A DNA stretch of 64,000 bases from Microbacterium sp. USTB-Y (GCF_023703415.1 NZ_JAGMTU010000003.1:434001-498000); one strand, 5' to 3'. Shown: positions 1-8,654, counted from the first letter of the stretch. Notes: generated from the sequence alone by a model not told the origin. Numbers and translations: made by a program.

Positions 1-557
1 GAAATACCGGCCTCGGTCGCGCCCCCGGTCAGGAGGGCCACCCGCACGGCGGGGCTCAGCGCCGCGAGCAGGTCGCCCGCGGTTCCCTGCATCTCGGAGA
101 GCGGGGCTCCCGGCACGGCGGCGAACCCGTCGAAGACAGCGCGCGCCCATCCCTCCCGCAGTTCGCGCTGCATCTGCACCAGTCCCGGATTGCGTGCGAG
201 GAGCTCGTCGATGCGGTGCAGGGATCCCTTCACGAGCTCCGGATCCGCCGGACCCGGCATCTGACGCCACGCGCGCAGCTCGGCGATCTCGAAGACGTCC
301 GCCATGGTCGCCGTCGCGCTCGCGACCTCGTCGAGCGCGGAGTCGATCGCGTCGAGACGCCCCGTGGCCGCCCACACCGCTCCGAGGCCCCCGAGCGGCA
401 GCCGGGCGGCGAGCCCGGACGCCTCGACGAGCACGGGGATCTCGAGCAGTTCCTCCCGCGCGACCTGCACCGCCGCGGCATCAGCTCGCACCCGGCCGGC
501 CATCGCCCGCAGCCCGTCGGGGTCGACCGCGACGATCCCGCCGTGGGTGATCTCCAC
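1..557 (-). CDS. Hypothetical protein, N-terminal part only (runs off the left edge)
   Basis: The reverse strand is open from a GTG at 557 to base 1 with actinobacterial codon bias, giving about 185 residues. It begins VEITHGGIVAVDPDGLRAM and continues as mostly helical sequence rich in Ala, Leu and acidic residues. I see no signal peptide, membrane segment or known catalytic motif in this part. It starts 16 bp after the stop of the 81-residue gene upstream, so the two are probably cotranscribed. A small helical protein followed by a larger helical N-terminus resembles type VII secretion cargo pairs, but no WXG or LXG motif is visible and that idea is speculative. The C-terminus lies outside the window. 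Confidence 0.6.
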   Translation of the reverse strand, partial: MEITHGGIVAVDPDGLRAMAGRVRADAAAVQVAREELLEIPVLVEASGLAARLPLGGLGAVWAATGRLDAIDSALDEVASATATMADVFEIAELRAWRQMPGPADPELVKGSLHRIDELLARNPGLVQMQRELREGWARAVFDGFAAVPGAPLSEMQGTAGDLLAALSPAVRVALLTGGATEAGI

Positions 558-573
558 CTCTCCGCCCACGCCG

Positions 574-819
574 TCACCCCGCCCGCAGCCCGGACTCGAT
601 CGATTCCAGGAGATCGACCACCCCCGTGAGCTCGTGCTGTTGCTCGGTGCACCGGTCGAGCATCAGCTCGATCGCACGAGCCTTCCAGGCGCAGTCGACG
701 ACGAGCGCACGTAGATCGGCGAGCACGCGGTTGAGCCGATCGCGGGCGCTCAGGCAGCGCAGCAGCGCCTCGGCGAGCATCCAGGATCCTTCGGCGGTGG
801 CGGGGGCGACGGTCGGCAT
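574..819 (-). CDS. Small helical hypothetical protein (81 aa)
   Basis: The 81-residue product begins MPTVAPATAEGSW and is almost entirely predicted alpha-helical with a leucine-rich core. It contains two cysteines in the helical part (RCLSARD, VVDCAWK) and a further DRCTEQQ. The ATG at 819 was chosen because the frame upstream loses coding character; no clear Shine-Dalgarno is present and CAGTGT lies 7 nt before the ATG. It is followed after 16 bp by the truncated hypothetical gene at the left edge, suggesting an operon. I do not recognise the family. Confidence 0.5.
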   Translation of the reverse strand: MPTVAPATAEGSWMLAEALLRCLSARDRLNRVLADLRALVVDCAWKARAIELMLDRCTEQQHELTGVVDLLESIESGLRAG

Positions 820-969
820 GGCATCCACACTGCGCTCCGGCGCAGCGTCCCGGGGCGCGGCGGCCGCACTCCGTGCACTCCTCCGGGGCCTTCCGCGCTG
901 TGCAGGACGACCACCGTGCGAGCCCCTCCCCGCACTCGGGCGGCCGGCGCGGTGCGGCACAATGGAGCC

Positions 970-1491
970 ATGACCGAGTCGGACCCGTTCCGCGTGATCT
1001 TCGTGTGCACGGGCAACATCTGCCGGTCCCCCATGGCGGAGGTCGTCTTCCGCGACATCGCCGCAGCACAGGGTCTCGGCGACCGCATCGTCTCGACGAG
1101 CGCGGGCACCGGCGACTGGCACGTCGGCGAGCAGGCGGATCGCCGCACGATCGATGCCCTCGCCCGCCGCGGCTACGACGGTTCGGCACACCGCGCCCGG
1201 CAGTTCACCTACGACGACTTCGCCGAGAACGACCTGGTCGTCGCCCTGGACCGCACGCACGAGCGGATCCTGCGGCAGTGGGCGCGCGATGAGTCCGAGG
1301 AGGGCAAGGTGACCCTGCTGCTCTCCTTCGAGCACCACGGCGCCTCGTTCGAGCACCAGGGCGCGCTGGACGTGCCCGACCCCTACTACGCGGACGCCCC
1401 GGTGTTCGACGAGGTGCTCGGTATGATCGAGAGCGCGAGCCACGGCCTGTTCCGCCAGCTCGAACCCGCCATCCGACCGCCGCGTCCGTGA
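970..1491 (+). CDS. Low-molecular-weight protein-tyrosine phosphatase
   Basis: The 173-residue product carries the phosphatase P-loop CTGNICRS (Cys13 to Arg19, C-x5-R-S) close to the N-terminus, as in all LMW-PTPs, and the general-acid aspartate in DPYY at about residue 137. The enzyme hydrolyses phosphotyrosine (or arsenate, in the related ArsC branch) in the cytosol; the DPYY loop favours the phosphatase. The ATG at 970 is preferred because the P-loop must sit near the N-terminus; CACAAT lies 6 nt upstream, fitting a leaderless start. The gene is divergent from the hypothetical pair to its left and 41 bp ahead of purB. Confidence 0.88.
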   Translation: MTESDPFRVIFVCTGNICRSPMAEVVFRDIAAAQGLGDRIVSTSAGTGDWHVGEQADRRTIDALARRGYDGSAHRARQFTYDDFAENDLVVALDRTHERILRQWARDESEEGKVTLLLSFEHHGASFEHQGALDVPDPYYADAPVFDEVLGMIESASHGLFRQLEPAIRPPRP

Positions 1492-1532
1492 CACCGGCGG
1501 CCCGGATCCACGACTCTTCCCGGAGGACCCCC

Positions 1533-2909
1533 GTGACCGCCTCGCTCCCCGTCCAGCCCCTCAGCCCGCTCGACGGCCGCTACCGCGCCGCTGTCGCCGG
1601 CCTCGCCGACTACCTGTCCGAGGCGGGCCTGAACCGCGCCCGCGTCGAGGTCGAGGTGGAGTGGCTGATCGCCCTCACCGACCGCTCGCTGTTCGGCACC
1701 GCCCCTCTCGCCGACGCCGACAAGGAGCGCCTGCGCGGCCTCTACCGCGACTTCGGTCAGGCCGAGATCGACTGGCTCGCCGAGAAGGAGGCGGTGACCC
1801 GCCACGACGTGAAGGCCGTGGAGTACCTCGTCCGCGACCGCCTGTCCGCCCTGGGCCTGGACGCGATCGCCGAGCTGACGCACTTCGCCTGCACGAGCGA
1901 GGACATCAACTCCGCCTCGTACGCGCTGACCGTCAAGCGCGCGGTCGAGCGGGTGTGGCTGCCCGCCCTGCAGGACGTGATCGCCAAGCTCCGCGAACTC
2001 GCGGTCGAGCACGCCGACGCCGCGATGCTGTCCCGCACGCACGGCCAGCCCGCGACGCCCTCCACCATGGGCAAGGAGCTCGCCGTCTTCGCCTGGCGCC
2101 TGGAGCGCGTCGTCTCCCGGATCCAGGGATCCGAGTACCTGGCGAAGTTCTCCGGCGCGACGGGCACCTGGTCGGCGCACCTCGCCGCCGAGCCCTCCGT
2201 GGACTGGCCGGAGCTGGCGCGCGAGTACATCGAGGGCCTGGGGATCGACTTCAACATCCTCACGACCCAGATCGAGTCGCACGACTGGCAGGTCGAGCTG
2301 TACGACCACGTGCGTCACGCGGGCGGGATCCTGCACAACCTCGCGACCGACATCTGGACGTACATCTCGCTGGGCTACTTCGCGCAGATCCCCGTCGCCG
2401 GCGCGACCGGATCCTCGACCATGCCGCACAAGATCAACCCGATCCGCTTCGAGAACGCCGAGGCGAACCTCGAGCTGTCCGGCGCCCTGCTGAACTCGCT
2501 CTCGCAGACCCTCGTCACGAGCCGCCTGCAGCGCGACCTCACCGACTCGACGACGCAGCGCAACATCGGCGTCGCCTTCGGGCACTCGCTGCTCGCGCTG
2601 GACAACCTGCGCCGGGGCCTGAACGAGATCTCGCTCTCGCGGGACGTGCTGCTCGCCGACCTCGACACCAACTGGGAGGTGCTCGGCGAGGCGATCCAGA
2701 CGGTGATCCGCGCGGAGGTCGTCGCCGGCCGCTCCACGATCCAGGATCCCTACGCGCTGCTCAAGGAGCTGACCCGCGGTCACCGCGTGGGCGCGGCCGA
2801 GCTCGCCGAGTTCGTGCAGGGGCTGGAGATCGGCGACGCCGCCAAGCAGCGCCTGCTCGCGCTGACCCCGGCGACCTACGTCGGGCTCGCCGAGACCCTG
2901 GCGAAGTAG
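1533..2909 (+). CDS. purB: Adenylosuccinate lyase
   Basis: This 458-residue enzyme cleaves SAICAR to AICAR plus fumarate and adenylosuccinate to AMP plus fumarate in purine synthesis. The fumarase/aspartase superfamily signature GSSTMPHKINP is at residues 293-303, the N-terminus has the PurB-typical PLSPLDGRY, and THGQPATPSTMGKE supplies an active-site histidine. Length matches the E. coli-type PurB subgroup. The GTG at 1533 was chosen because GGAGG lies 6 nt upstream and the typical N-terminus starts there. It is followed by a convergent intergenic region with a strong hairpin. Confidence 0.96.
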   Translation: MTASLPVQPLSPLDGRYRAAVAGLADYLSEAGLNRARVEVEVEWLIALTDRSLFGTAPLADADKERLRGLYRDFGQAEIDWLAEKEAVTRHDVKAVEYLVRDRLSALGLDAIAELTHFACTSEDINSASYALTVKRAVERVWLPALQDVIAKLRELAVEHADAAMLSRTHGQPATPSTMGKELAVFAWRLERVVSRIQGSEYLAKFSGATGTWSAHLAAEPSVDWPELAREYIEGLGIDFNILTTQIESHDWQVELYDHVRHAGGILHNLATDIWTYISLGYFAQIPVAGATGSSTMPHKINPIRFENAEANLELSGALLNSLSQTLVTSRLQRDLTDSTTQRNIGVAFGHSLLALDNLRRGLNEISLSRDVLLADLDTNWEVLGEAIQTVIRAEVVAGRSTIQDPYALLKELTRGHRVGAAELAEFVQGLEIGDAAKQRLLALTPATYVGLAETLAK

Positions 2910-2946
2910 CCGCGCTGGCCGCGTTCACACTGTTCGGTGGTTGAGG

Positions 2947-3032
2947 CCGCGCAATTCAGGCCCGGCCTCGGAGAACCCGCCGTTCCGCGCCTGGAACGGC
3001 GGGTTCTCATGTTTCTGACCTGAATTGTGCGG
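2947..3032. repeat. Intergenic inverted repeat, CAATTCAGG-arm family, copy 1
   Basis: The left arm CCGCGCAATTCAGG (2947-2960) and right arm CCTGAATTGTGCGG (3019-3032) are inverted copies with one mismatch. Between them sits a perfect 16-bp hairpin. The element lies between the converging purB and MFS genes. Related arms occur at 8495, 25540 and 41787. Confidence 0.75.
2971..3008. terminator. Perfect 16-bp stem-loop between convergent genes
   Basis: GAGAACCCGCCGTTCC (2971-2986) pairs perfectly with 2993-3008 around a 6-base loop GCGCCT. It lies 62 bp after the purB stop in a convergent intergenic region, so it may serve as a bidirectional terminator, although there is no long T tract. Confidence 0.7.
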
Positions 3033-3139
3033 GGAGGGTCGACGTAAGGCCTACCGCAACCGAGTGAAACGGGCCGAAACCGGGCTGACCCGGGCTGTGG
3101 CCGCGAGCCAGCACCGGGCCGAAACGGCAAGCCCGGACC

Positions 3140-3307
3140 GCACGACCGGGCGCACGGACAGGACGACCGGACGAACGGACCGGACGACCCGGGCGCACGG
3201 ACCGGACGACCCGGGCGCACGGACCGGGCGCACGGACCGGACGACCCGGGCGCACAGACCGCACGACCCGGGCGCACAGACCGGGGGACCGGGCGCACGC
3301 ACCGGGC
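3140..3307. repeat. GC-rich tandem repeat, about seven units of 22 bp
   Basis: The region is built of degenerate units close to ACGACCCGGGCGCACGGACC, repeated head to tail with one shortened copy. It fills the gap between the inverted repeat after purB and the end of the MFS gene. It is open in several frames, giving Arg/Pro/Gly-rich translations, but there is no start or coding signal to call a gene. Confidence 0.7.
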
Positions 3308-3323
3308 CGGGACCGCCCGGGGT

Positions 3324-4766
3324 TCAGGCCTCGGCCGGCACCGCCGCGGGCGCGCCGGAGTACTCGCCGGCGCGGTCCTTCGGCATCGCGAAGATGGCGA
3401 TCAGCATGAGCGCGGCCGTCACCGCGGCCGCGACGAACACCCACGTCGACGCATGCACGACCGTAGCCGGATCCGCCGATCCCCCGCCGGCGGCCATCAC
3501 CGCGTTGGAGATCGCGCCGTAGACGGCGACGCCGACGGCTGCTCCGGCCGACCGGGCGAACGTGTTCATGCCGGTGACCGCGCCGCGCTCTCCCCAGCCC
3601 ACCGACGCCTGCGCCACGATGAGCGTGGGCGCCGCCGTCCAGCCGAGGCCGAATCCGATCACGAACGCGACCGCGGCGAGCGAGAACGCGTTGGGGTACG
3701 GGCCGATCAGCGCGAGCCCGAGTGCGCCGATCGTCGCGATCGCGGATCCGATGAGGGCCGTGAAGCGGAATCCGCGGCGCAGATACAGCCGGCCCGCGTT
3801 GGCTGCCGAGAGCGGCCAGCCCAGGGTCATGGCGGCGACCGCCAGTCCGGACAGCAGCGGGACGACACCGATCGACCCCTCGAGGTAGGCCGGCGCGAAG
3901 CTCGTCACGCCGGTCAGCAGCGCGCCGATCGCGAACGACGCGAGGGTCGTGGTGAGGATCAGCCGGCTCGAGATCAGGCGGAAGTCGATGATCGGCTCGG
4001 CCGCGCGGCGCTCCACGAGCGCGAACACGACGATCGCGGCCGCCCCTCCGACGAAGCAGATGAGGCTCTGCGGCGACAGCCACGCCCAGGCGTTGCCGCC
4101 CTCGAGCACGCCGAGGATGATGCCGGTCAGCCCGAGGGTGAGCAGCGCCGCCCCGACGTAGTCGATCCGGTGCCGTCGGCGCTCTGCCTGCTCGTGGAAG
4201 TGCCGCAGCAGCATCCATCCCGCGATGAGGCACAGCGGGACGTTGATGAAGAAGATCAGCCGCCACATGTCGAGCTGCGCGAACACGCCGCCGAGGGCGG
4301 GGCCGACGACCGAGCTGATCGCCCACACGCTGGCGATGTAGCCCTGCACGATCGCCCGCTCGGACACGGTGTAGATGTCGCCGACGATCGTCATCGCCAT
4401 GGGGCCCACGGCACCGGCGCCGAGGCCCTGCACGAGGCGGAACAGGATGAGCGAGGGCATGCTCCAGGCGAAGCCGCAGAGGATGGATCCGAGCAGGAAC
4501 AGCGCGATCCCGATGAGGATGATCGGCTTGCGGCCGACGGTGTCGGCGAGCTTCGAGTAGATCGGCACGCTCACCGCCTGCGCGAGCAGGTAGACCGAGA
4601 ACAGCCACGGGAACTGCTGGTAGCTGCCCAGATCGTGCACGACGCTGGGAACAGCCGTCGCGAGGATGGTGGCGTCCATCGCGATGAGGCCCGTGGCCAG
4701 CATCAGCGAGAGCAGCACGGGGCCGCGCTCGGAACGGAATCCCACAGAGGCGCGGTCGACGGTCAT
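3324..4766 (-). CDS. MFS multidrug exporter, DHA2 (14-TM, EmrB/QacA-like) family
   Basis: The 480-residue protein has fourteen hydrophobic segments and the DHA2 features LMLATGLIAMDATILATAVP in TM1, a motif-A loop (LADTVGRKP) and a motif-C-like GPALGGVF in TM5. Such proteins export drugs or amphipathic compounds by proton antiport at the cytoplasmic membrane. The ATG at 4766 is preferred with GAAGG about 5 nt upstream; a GTG six bases earlier (4772) is also possible. It faces purB convergently and stands alone, with the small membrane gene pair upstream about 50 bp away. Substrate cannot be told. Confidence 0.88.
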   Translation of the reverse strand: MTVDRASVGFRSERGPVLLSLMLATGLIAMDATILATAVPSVVHDLGSYQQFPWLFSVYLLAQAVSVPIYSKLADTVGRKPIILIGIALFLLGSILCGFAWSMPSLILFRLVQGLGAGAVGPMAMTIVGDIYTVSERAIVQGYIASVWAISSVVGPALGGVFAQLDMWRLIFFINVPLCLIAGWMLLRHFHEQAERRRHRIDYVGAALLTLGLTGIILGVLEGGNAWAWLSPQSLICFVGGAAAIVVFALVERRAAEPIIDFRLISSRLILTTTLASFAIGALLTGVTSFAPAYLEGSIGVVPLLSGLAVAAMTLGWPLSAANAGRLYLRRGFRFTALIGSAIATIGALGLALIGPYPNAFSLAAVAFVIGFGLGWTAAPTLIVAQASVGWGERGAVTGMNTFARSAGAAVGVAVYGAISNAVMAAGGGSADPATVVHASTWVFVAAAVTAALMLIAIFAMPKDRAGEYSGAPAAVPAEA

Positions 4767-4814
4767 GCTCACCTTCGGGTCAAGGCTCGACCGGCCCGCG
4801 CTATTCCCCGCGGC

Positions 4815-5186
4815 TCAGATCTGCGGCGCGTCGCCCGAGGCGCTGCCGGCGTCTGCGGCACCGTTCGCGGGTGCATCCCCGTCGTCGGTCTTGTCGTAGA
4901 GCACGGGGCGGTCGTGCGGCTTGGTGAAGTCCGCGGGGTCGACCGCGAGGATCAGGATCGACAGGATCAGCAGTGCGGCGATGAAGATGCCGCCGGTGAC
5001 GATGAAGGCGAGGTTCCACGGCGGGATGCCCGCGTAGGTGCCCTTGTCGACCATGCGCATCACCTTGTCGGTGAACGCGCCCGTCGCGATCAGCGTGACC
5101 ATCCCGGCGAAGACGCCGCACAGCAGCGACAGCCCGATCAGCTGCACCGGCCGGAACAGATCCCTGCGCCTGGTGTTCTCGGTCAT
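4815..5186 (-). CDS. Small membrane protein (123 aa)
   Basis: The 123-residue product begins MTENTRRRDLFRP and has two strong hydrophobic segments (about residues 14-35 and 52-80) followed by an acidic, Asp/Ala-rich cytoplasmic tail. I do not recognise a family. Its ATG overlaps the stop of the preceding gene by 4 bp (ATGA), so the two are translationally coupled and probably form a membrane complex or act in the same process. Confidence 0.72.
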   Translation of the reverse strand: MTENTRRRDLFRPVQLIGLSLLCGVFAGMVTLIATGAFTDKVMRMVDKGTYAGIPPWNLAFIVTGGIFIAALLILSILILAVDPADFTKPHDRPVLYDKTDDGDAPANGAADAGSASGDAPQI

Positions 5187-5860
5187 GCGGATCCTTCGTT
5201 CTCGGCCGGCGCCGTCCCGGCGGCGGCGGTTTCTGCACCCGCGTCGATGGAGGTGCGGGAGCGCGGGCTGAGACCCGCGATACCCAGGAACACCGCGACG
5301 ACCGCGGCATAGGCGCCGAAGATCCCCACGGCGAGGGTGATGCCGGTCAGGGTGAACGACCCCGCCTCGGCGATCGAGTAACGCAGCGCGTAGGTCGTCG
5401 GCACGCACAGCAGTCCGACGGCGAGAGCCAGCCCCAGGGATCCGACGAGGATCGCGTCGCGGGCGCCGTCGGCGACCACGGCCGGAGCGTCGCCGGTGCG
5501 CGCGAGGCGGCGGGCGCGGATGCCCGCGATGAGCTCGATGAGCCCGGTCAGTGCGCCCCAGGCGATCACCATCACGAAGAACATCGGGGTGGAGCGCCAG
5601 GCGGGCACACCGCCGGCCATGCCGGTGAGGATCGACACCGCGGCGAGCAGGATGAACGGCCAGCGCCAGCCCGAAGGCGCCATCAGCCAGGCGCTGAGGA
5701 TGTGGATGAGCGCGGTGACCAGAGCGAATCCGCTGAACACCGCCAGTCCCACGGTCGCCGAGTGGTCCGCCGAGAACGTGATCATGAGGGCCGCGACCGC
5801 GGCGAGGGCGGCGCGCGCGAGCTGCACCTGACGCAGCGTGAGCGTGCGAGTGGCTGACAT
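5183..5860 (-). CDS. Multi-pass membrane protein, possibly DUF308/HdeD-like
   Basis: The 225-residue product has about six hydrophobic helices and a short charged loop near residue 115 (RARRLARTG), then a disordered Ala/Glu-rich tail. The pattern of short paired helices separated by Gly and Pro resembles DUF308/HdeD-type proteins, but no diagnostic motif lets me be sure. The ATG at 5860 has AGGA about 6 nt upstream. It is the first gene of a two-gene unit with the 123-residue membrane protein. Function unknown. Confidence 0.7.
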   Translation of the reverse strand: MSATRTLTLRQVQLARAALAAVAALMITFSADHSATVGLAVFSGFALVTALIHILSAWLMAPSGWRWPFILLAAVSILTGMAGGVPAWRSTPMFFVMVIAWGALTGLIELIAGIRARRLARTGDAPAVVADGARDAILVGSLGLALAVGLLCVPTTYALRYSIAEAGSFTLTGITLAVGIFGAYAAVVAVFLGIAGLSPRSRTSIDAGAETAAAGTAPAENEGSA

Positions 5861-5967
5861 GACGGATCCTCGGGTCCTGTGCTTGGGGCGAGCACGCCGC
5901 AATGGCATCGCGGGCTCGGCGCCGCCACGGCGTGTCGGGCGGACCCGTCCAGTCTACGCGCGGGATC

Positions 5968-6993
5968 CTAGGCGCCCGCTCGGGGCGCCGCCTCCCGTCC
6001 CTCCGGCTCCGGATCCTGAGTTGGCCCCTCCCCGCGATCGTCCGTCGCCCCGTCGTCGCCCGGCTCGCCCGCCGCCGGATCCTCTGCCCCGGGGTCCTCG
6101 GCCGCGCCGCCGTCGGCGCGCCGGGGCTGCAGCTCGCTGAGCAGGGTGCCGGCGATGATGAGCCCGGCCCCGAGGATCGCGAGCGGGGGGATCCTCTCCC
6201 CCGCGATCCGTCCGACGACGCCGGCCCACACCGGCTCTCCCGTGTAGATGATGGTGGCGCGGGTCGCCGACACGGAGCGCTGCGCCCAGTTCATGGTGAG
6301 CTGGATGAGCCCGCTCGCCAGCCCCATGGCGAGCCCCGCGATCAGCCAGACGGGGTCGAAGGCGGGGATCGGCTCTCCGGCCAGCGGCATCGTCGCGAAC
6401 CCCAGCACCGAGGCGGTGAGCAGCTGCACCACGGTGAGCCGTCCGACGTCGAACCGCCCGCCGAAGAGGCTGATCAGGATGATCTCGCCGGCGATCGGCA
6501 GCGTGCTGATGAGCGTGAGAATCTCGCCCGTGCCGAGCTGGATCCCCCGGGATCCGATCCCGGCGACCAGCAGCAGGCCGACGAACGCGAGTCCTGCGCC
6601 GACCAGCGTGAGCGCGCGGGGCGGCTTGCGCAGCACGAGCCACTGCAGCAGCGGCACGAGCGGCACGTAGAACGCCGTCATGAACGCGCTGGTCGAGGAG
6701 TCGATGGTCTGGAGGCCAGCCGTCTGCAGACCGTAGCCGCCGTAGATGGCCGCGCCGATCGCGGCGCCCGCGCCGAGCTCGCGCCAGGACATGCCCCGCA
6801 GCGACCGCCAGAAGATCGCGGCGGCGAAGAGCCCGGCCGCGAGGAAGCGGAACCCGACGAAGAACCACGGCCCGGAGTGCTGCATCGCGGTGTGCACGAC
6901 GAGGAACGTGCCGCCCCAGATCATCGTGATCCCGACGAGCGCCCACTCCTGGACGGACAGCCCGAGCACACGACGGGCGACGGAGCTGTTCAC
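5968..6993 (-). CDS. EamA-family DMT transporter
   Basis: The 341-residue protein has ten hydrophobic segments in two EamA repeats: TM1 contains the hallmark WGGTFLVVHTA, and the second half repeats the fold ending LGAGLIIAGTLLSEL. DMT proteins usually export amino acids, metabolites or nucleobases. A hydrophilic acidic tail of about 50 residues follows the last helix. The GTG at 6993 has TAGCGT exactly 6 nt upstream (7000-7005), which supports a leaderless start, and no Shine-Dalgarno is present. Substrate is unknown. Confidence 0.86.
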   Translation of the reverse strand: MNSSVARRVLGLSVQEWALVGITMIWGGTFLVVHTAMQHSGPWFFVGFRFLAAGLFAAAIFWRSLRGMSWRELGAGAAIGAAIYGGYGLQTAGLQTIDSSTSAFMTAFYVPLVPLLQWLVLRKPPRALTLVGAGLAFVGLLLVAGIGSRGIQLGTGEILTLISTLPIAGEIILISLFGGRFDVGRLTVVQLLTASVLGFATMPLAGEPIPAFDPVWLIAGLAMGLASGLIQLTMNWAQRSVSATRATIIYTGEPVWAGVVGRIAGERIPPLAILGAGLIIAGTLLSELQPRRADGGAAEDPGAEDPAAGEPGDDGATDDRGEGPTQDPEPEGREAAPRAGA

Positions 6994-7059
6994 GGTAATA
7001 CGCTACCGGGCGCTCCGCCTCAGGTCATGGCGCCGACGACGCCAGCGCACGACGAGGCA

Positions 7060-7134
7060 CCCGCGAAACCGAACCCGAGTCCCGAGACCGCGGTTCGTTT
7101 CGTCGGTCTCGGGACGGAGGTTCGGTCTCGCGGG
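7060..7134. repeat. Intergenic inverted repeat with 31-nt arms
   Basis: The 31-nt arms at 7060-7090 and 7104-7134 match at about 27 positions, with the exact core GTCCCGAGACCG, around a 13-base spacer. It lies between manA and the DMT transporter start, both on the minus strand. Confidence 0.75.
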
Positions 7135-7179
7135 AGCGCGGGCGCGGGGCGCCGGGGGCGCGGCGCGGGAGCGCGGCGC

Positions 7180-7225
7180 GGGGCGCGGGGCGCGGGGCGC
7201 GGGGCGCGGGGCGCGGGGCGCGCGG
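7180..7225. repeat. GGGGCGC tandem repeat
   Basis: A 7-bp GGGGCGC unit is repeated about six times inside a longer G/C-only stretch (about 7139-7245). It immediately follows the inverted repeat and precedes the manA stop. No coding evidence is seen. Confidence 0.7.
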
Positions 7226-7246
7226 GGCGGGGCGCGCGGGAGCGAC

Positions 7247-8416
7247 TCAGACGGCGGTCGCGATCCAGAGGCGGCCGGATCCGGTGATCCGCACCTGCGC
7301 CGGGCGGGTGACGAACACCGCGGCGCCGCGCGCGACGGCGACCTCCGCGCCCTCCGCGCCCTCCGCGCCCTCCGCGGCGAGGGCGAAGGAGCCGTCCGTG
7401 GCGATCGCGATCGACGGGCCAGCGAGGGCGACGTCCGCGGCACCGGTGACGGCGAGCAGCTCGAACGGCACGTCCGCTCCCGACGCATGGATCCGCGGGC
7501 GGTAGCTGCGCACGCCCTCCGCGATCTCGACGGGCAGGAGGTGGTCGTCCTCCGAGGCGGTGAACGTCAGCACCTTCTCCAGTTCGGCGGTGTCGACGTG
7601 CTTCGGGGTGAGTCCGCCACGCAGCACGTTGTCGCTCGGCCCCATGAGCTCGACGCCCGCGCCGCGCAGGTAGGCGTGGATGTTGCCCGCCGGCAGCCAC
7701 AACGACTCCCCCGCTGCCAGCGTGACATGGCGCAGCATGAGCGCGACCGCGATGCCCGGATCCCCGGGGTAGGCCGCCGCGAGACGGGTGATCAGCTCGA
7801 AACGCTCCTCGCCCACGGCCGCGGCGACCAGAGCGGCGACCGCGAGATCCACATCGGCGCCGCCGCCCAGCAGCCAGGAGAACCCGGCGCGCAGCCCGTC
7901 GGGACCGGCCAGTGCGGCGCGCCACGGCGCGAGCGCATCGGATCCCGCGCGGGCGGCGAGCTCGTCGACATCGACGAGGATCTCCGCGACCGAACGGAAG
8001 CCGCACAGCGCCTCGAAGCCGTCCTCGAGCGCGACGATCAGCTCCGGCTTGGCATACGGGTCCTTGTAGTTGCGGTGCGACGCCTCGAGCGGGATGCCCC
8101 GGTCGTTCTCATCCGCGAAGCCGGCGGCCGCCTGGGCCGGCGTGGGATGCGCCTGCAGGGACAGCGGGCCCGCCGAGACGAGGATCTTCAGCAGGAACGG
8201 CAGCCGGGCGCCGGCCTGCCGCTCCCAGTCCAGGAGGGTCGCCCACGGCGCGTCGCCGACCGTGCGGGCCGGGGATCCGGGGTGCGCGCCGAGCCACAGC
8301 TCCGCCTCGGGGCCGCCCGTGCCCGCGGCGCCCAGCACTCCGGCCACGCCGTCGACCCTTCCCCAGGCGTAGTCGCGCGGCGTGTTGGCGATCTCGACGA
8401 ACAGGGGCTCGGACAT
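7247..8416 (-). CDS. manA: Mannose-6-phosphate isomerase, class I
   Basis: The 389-residue enzyme interconverts mannose-6-phosphate and fructose-6-phosphate for GDP-mannose supply or mannose use. It has the zinc-site motif LSLQAHPT, the KPELIVAL segment, GNIHAYLRGAG and SDNVLRGGLTPKHVD, all typical of type I PMI. Length is normal. The ATG at 8416 has GGAG 5 nt upstream. The C-terminal region holds a short Glu-Gly-Ala repeat (GAEGAEGAE) caused by 9-bp DNA repeats near 7345-7375, probably in a surface loop. Confidence 0.93.
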   Translation of the reverse strand: MSEPLFVEIANTPRDYAWGRVDGVAGVLGAAGTGGPEAELWLGAHPGSPARTVGDAPWATLLDWERQAGARLPFLLKILVSAGPLSLQAHPTPAQAAAGFADENDRGIPLEASHRNYKDPYAKPELIVALEDGFEALCGFRSVAEILVDVDELAARAGSDALAPWRAALAGPDGLRAGFSWLLGGGADVDLAVAALVAAAVGEERFELITRLAAAYPGDPGIAVALMLRHVTLAAGESLWLPAGNIHAYLRGAGVELMGPSDNVLRGGLTPKHVDTAELEKVLTFTASEDDHLLPVEIAEGVRSYRPRIHASGADVPFELLAVTGAADVALAGPSIAIATDGSFALAAEGAEGAEGAEVAVARGAAVFVTRPAQVRITGSGRLWIATAV

Positions 8417-8494
8417 GCTGCTCCGATCGGTGGATGGCGGGGACGCACGCCAGCGTATTGCACCCCGCCCCGGATCCTGTCGGCCGGACGCCGA

Positions 8495-8579
8495 TCGCAC
8501 AATTCAGGCTCGTTTCCCGCCACCGGCCCGGATCCGGCCCTGTCCGGCCTCTGAGCGGGATCCAACCTGAATTGCGCGA
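8495..8579. repeat. Intergenic inverted repeat, CAATTCAGG-arm family, copy 2
   Basis: Left arm TCGCACAATTCAGG (8495-8508) and right arm CCTGAATTGCGCGA (8566-8579) are inverted copies with one mismatch; the 57-base interior contains further pairing (GGCCCGGATCCGGCC and CCCGCC/GGCGGG-like arms). Unlike the other copies, this one lies between divergent genes (manA and the acyl-CoA synthetase), where promoters are expected. Confidence 0.75.
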
Positions 8580-8654
8580 CGGCCTCGCCGAGCACGAGCG
8601 CTTCCCGTGGCCCGGACGCTCCCCGAAACGGTCCGGAGCGACGAAGATGGCTCC

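Noticed and set aside
3140..3307. Possible CRISPR array
   Set aside because: Units are contiguous and degenerate with no unique spacers, and no cas gene is nearby, so it is a tandem repeat.
7139..7245. Gly/Arg-rich coding frame over the GGGGCGC repeat
   Set aside because: The translation is pure low complexity produced by the tandem repeat, with no start site or homologous pattern.
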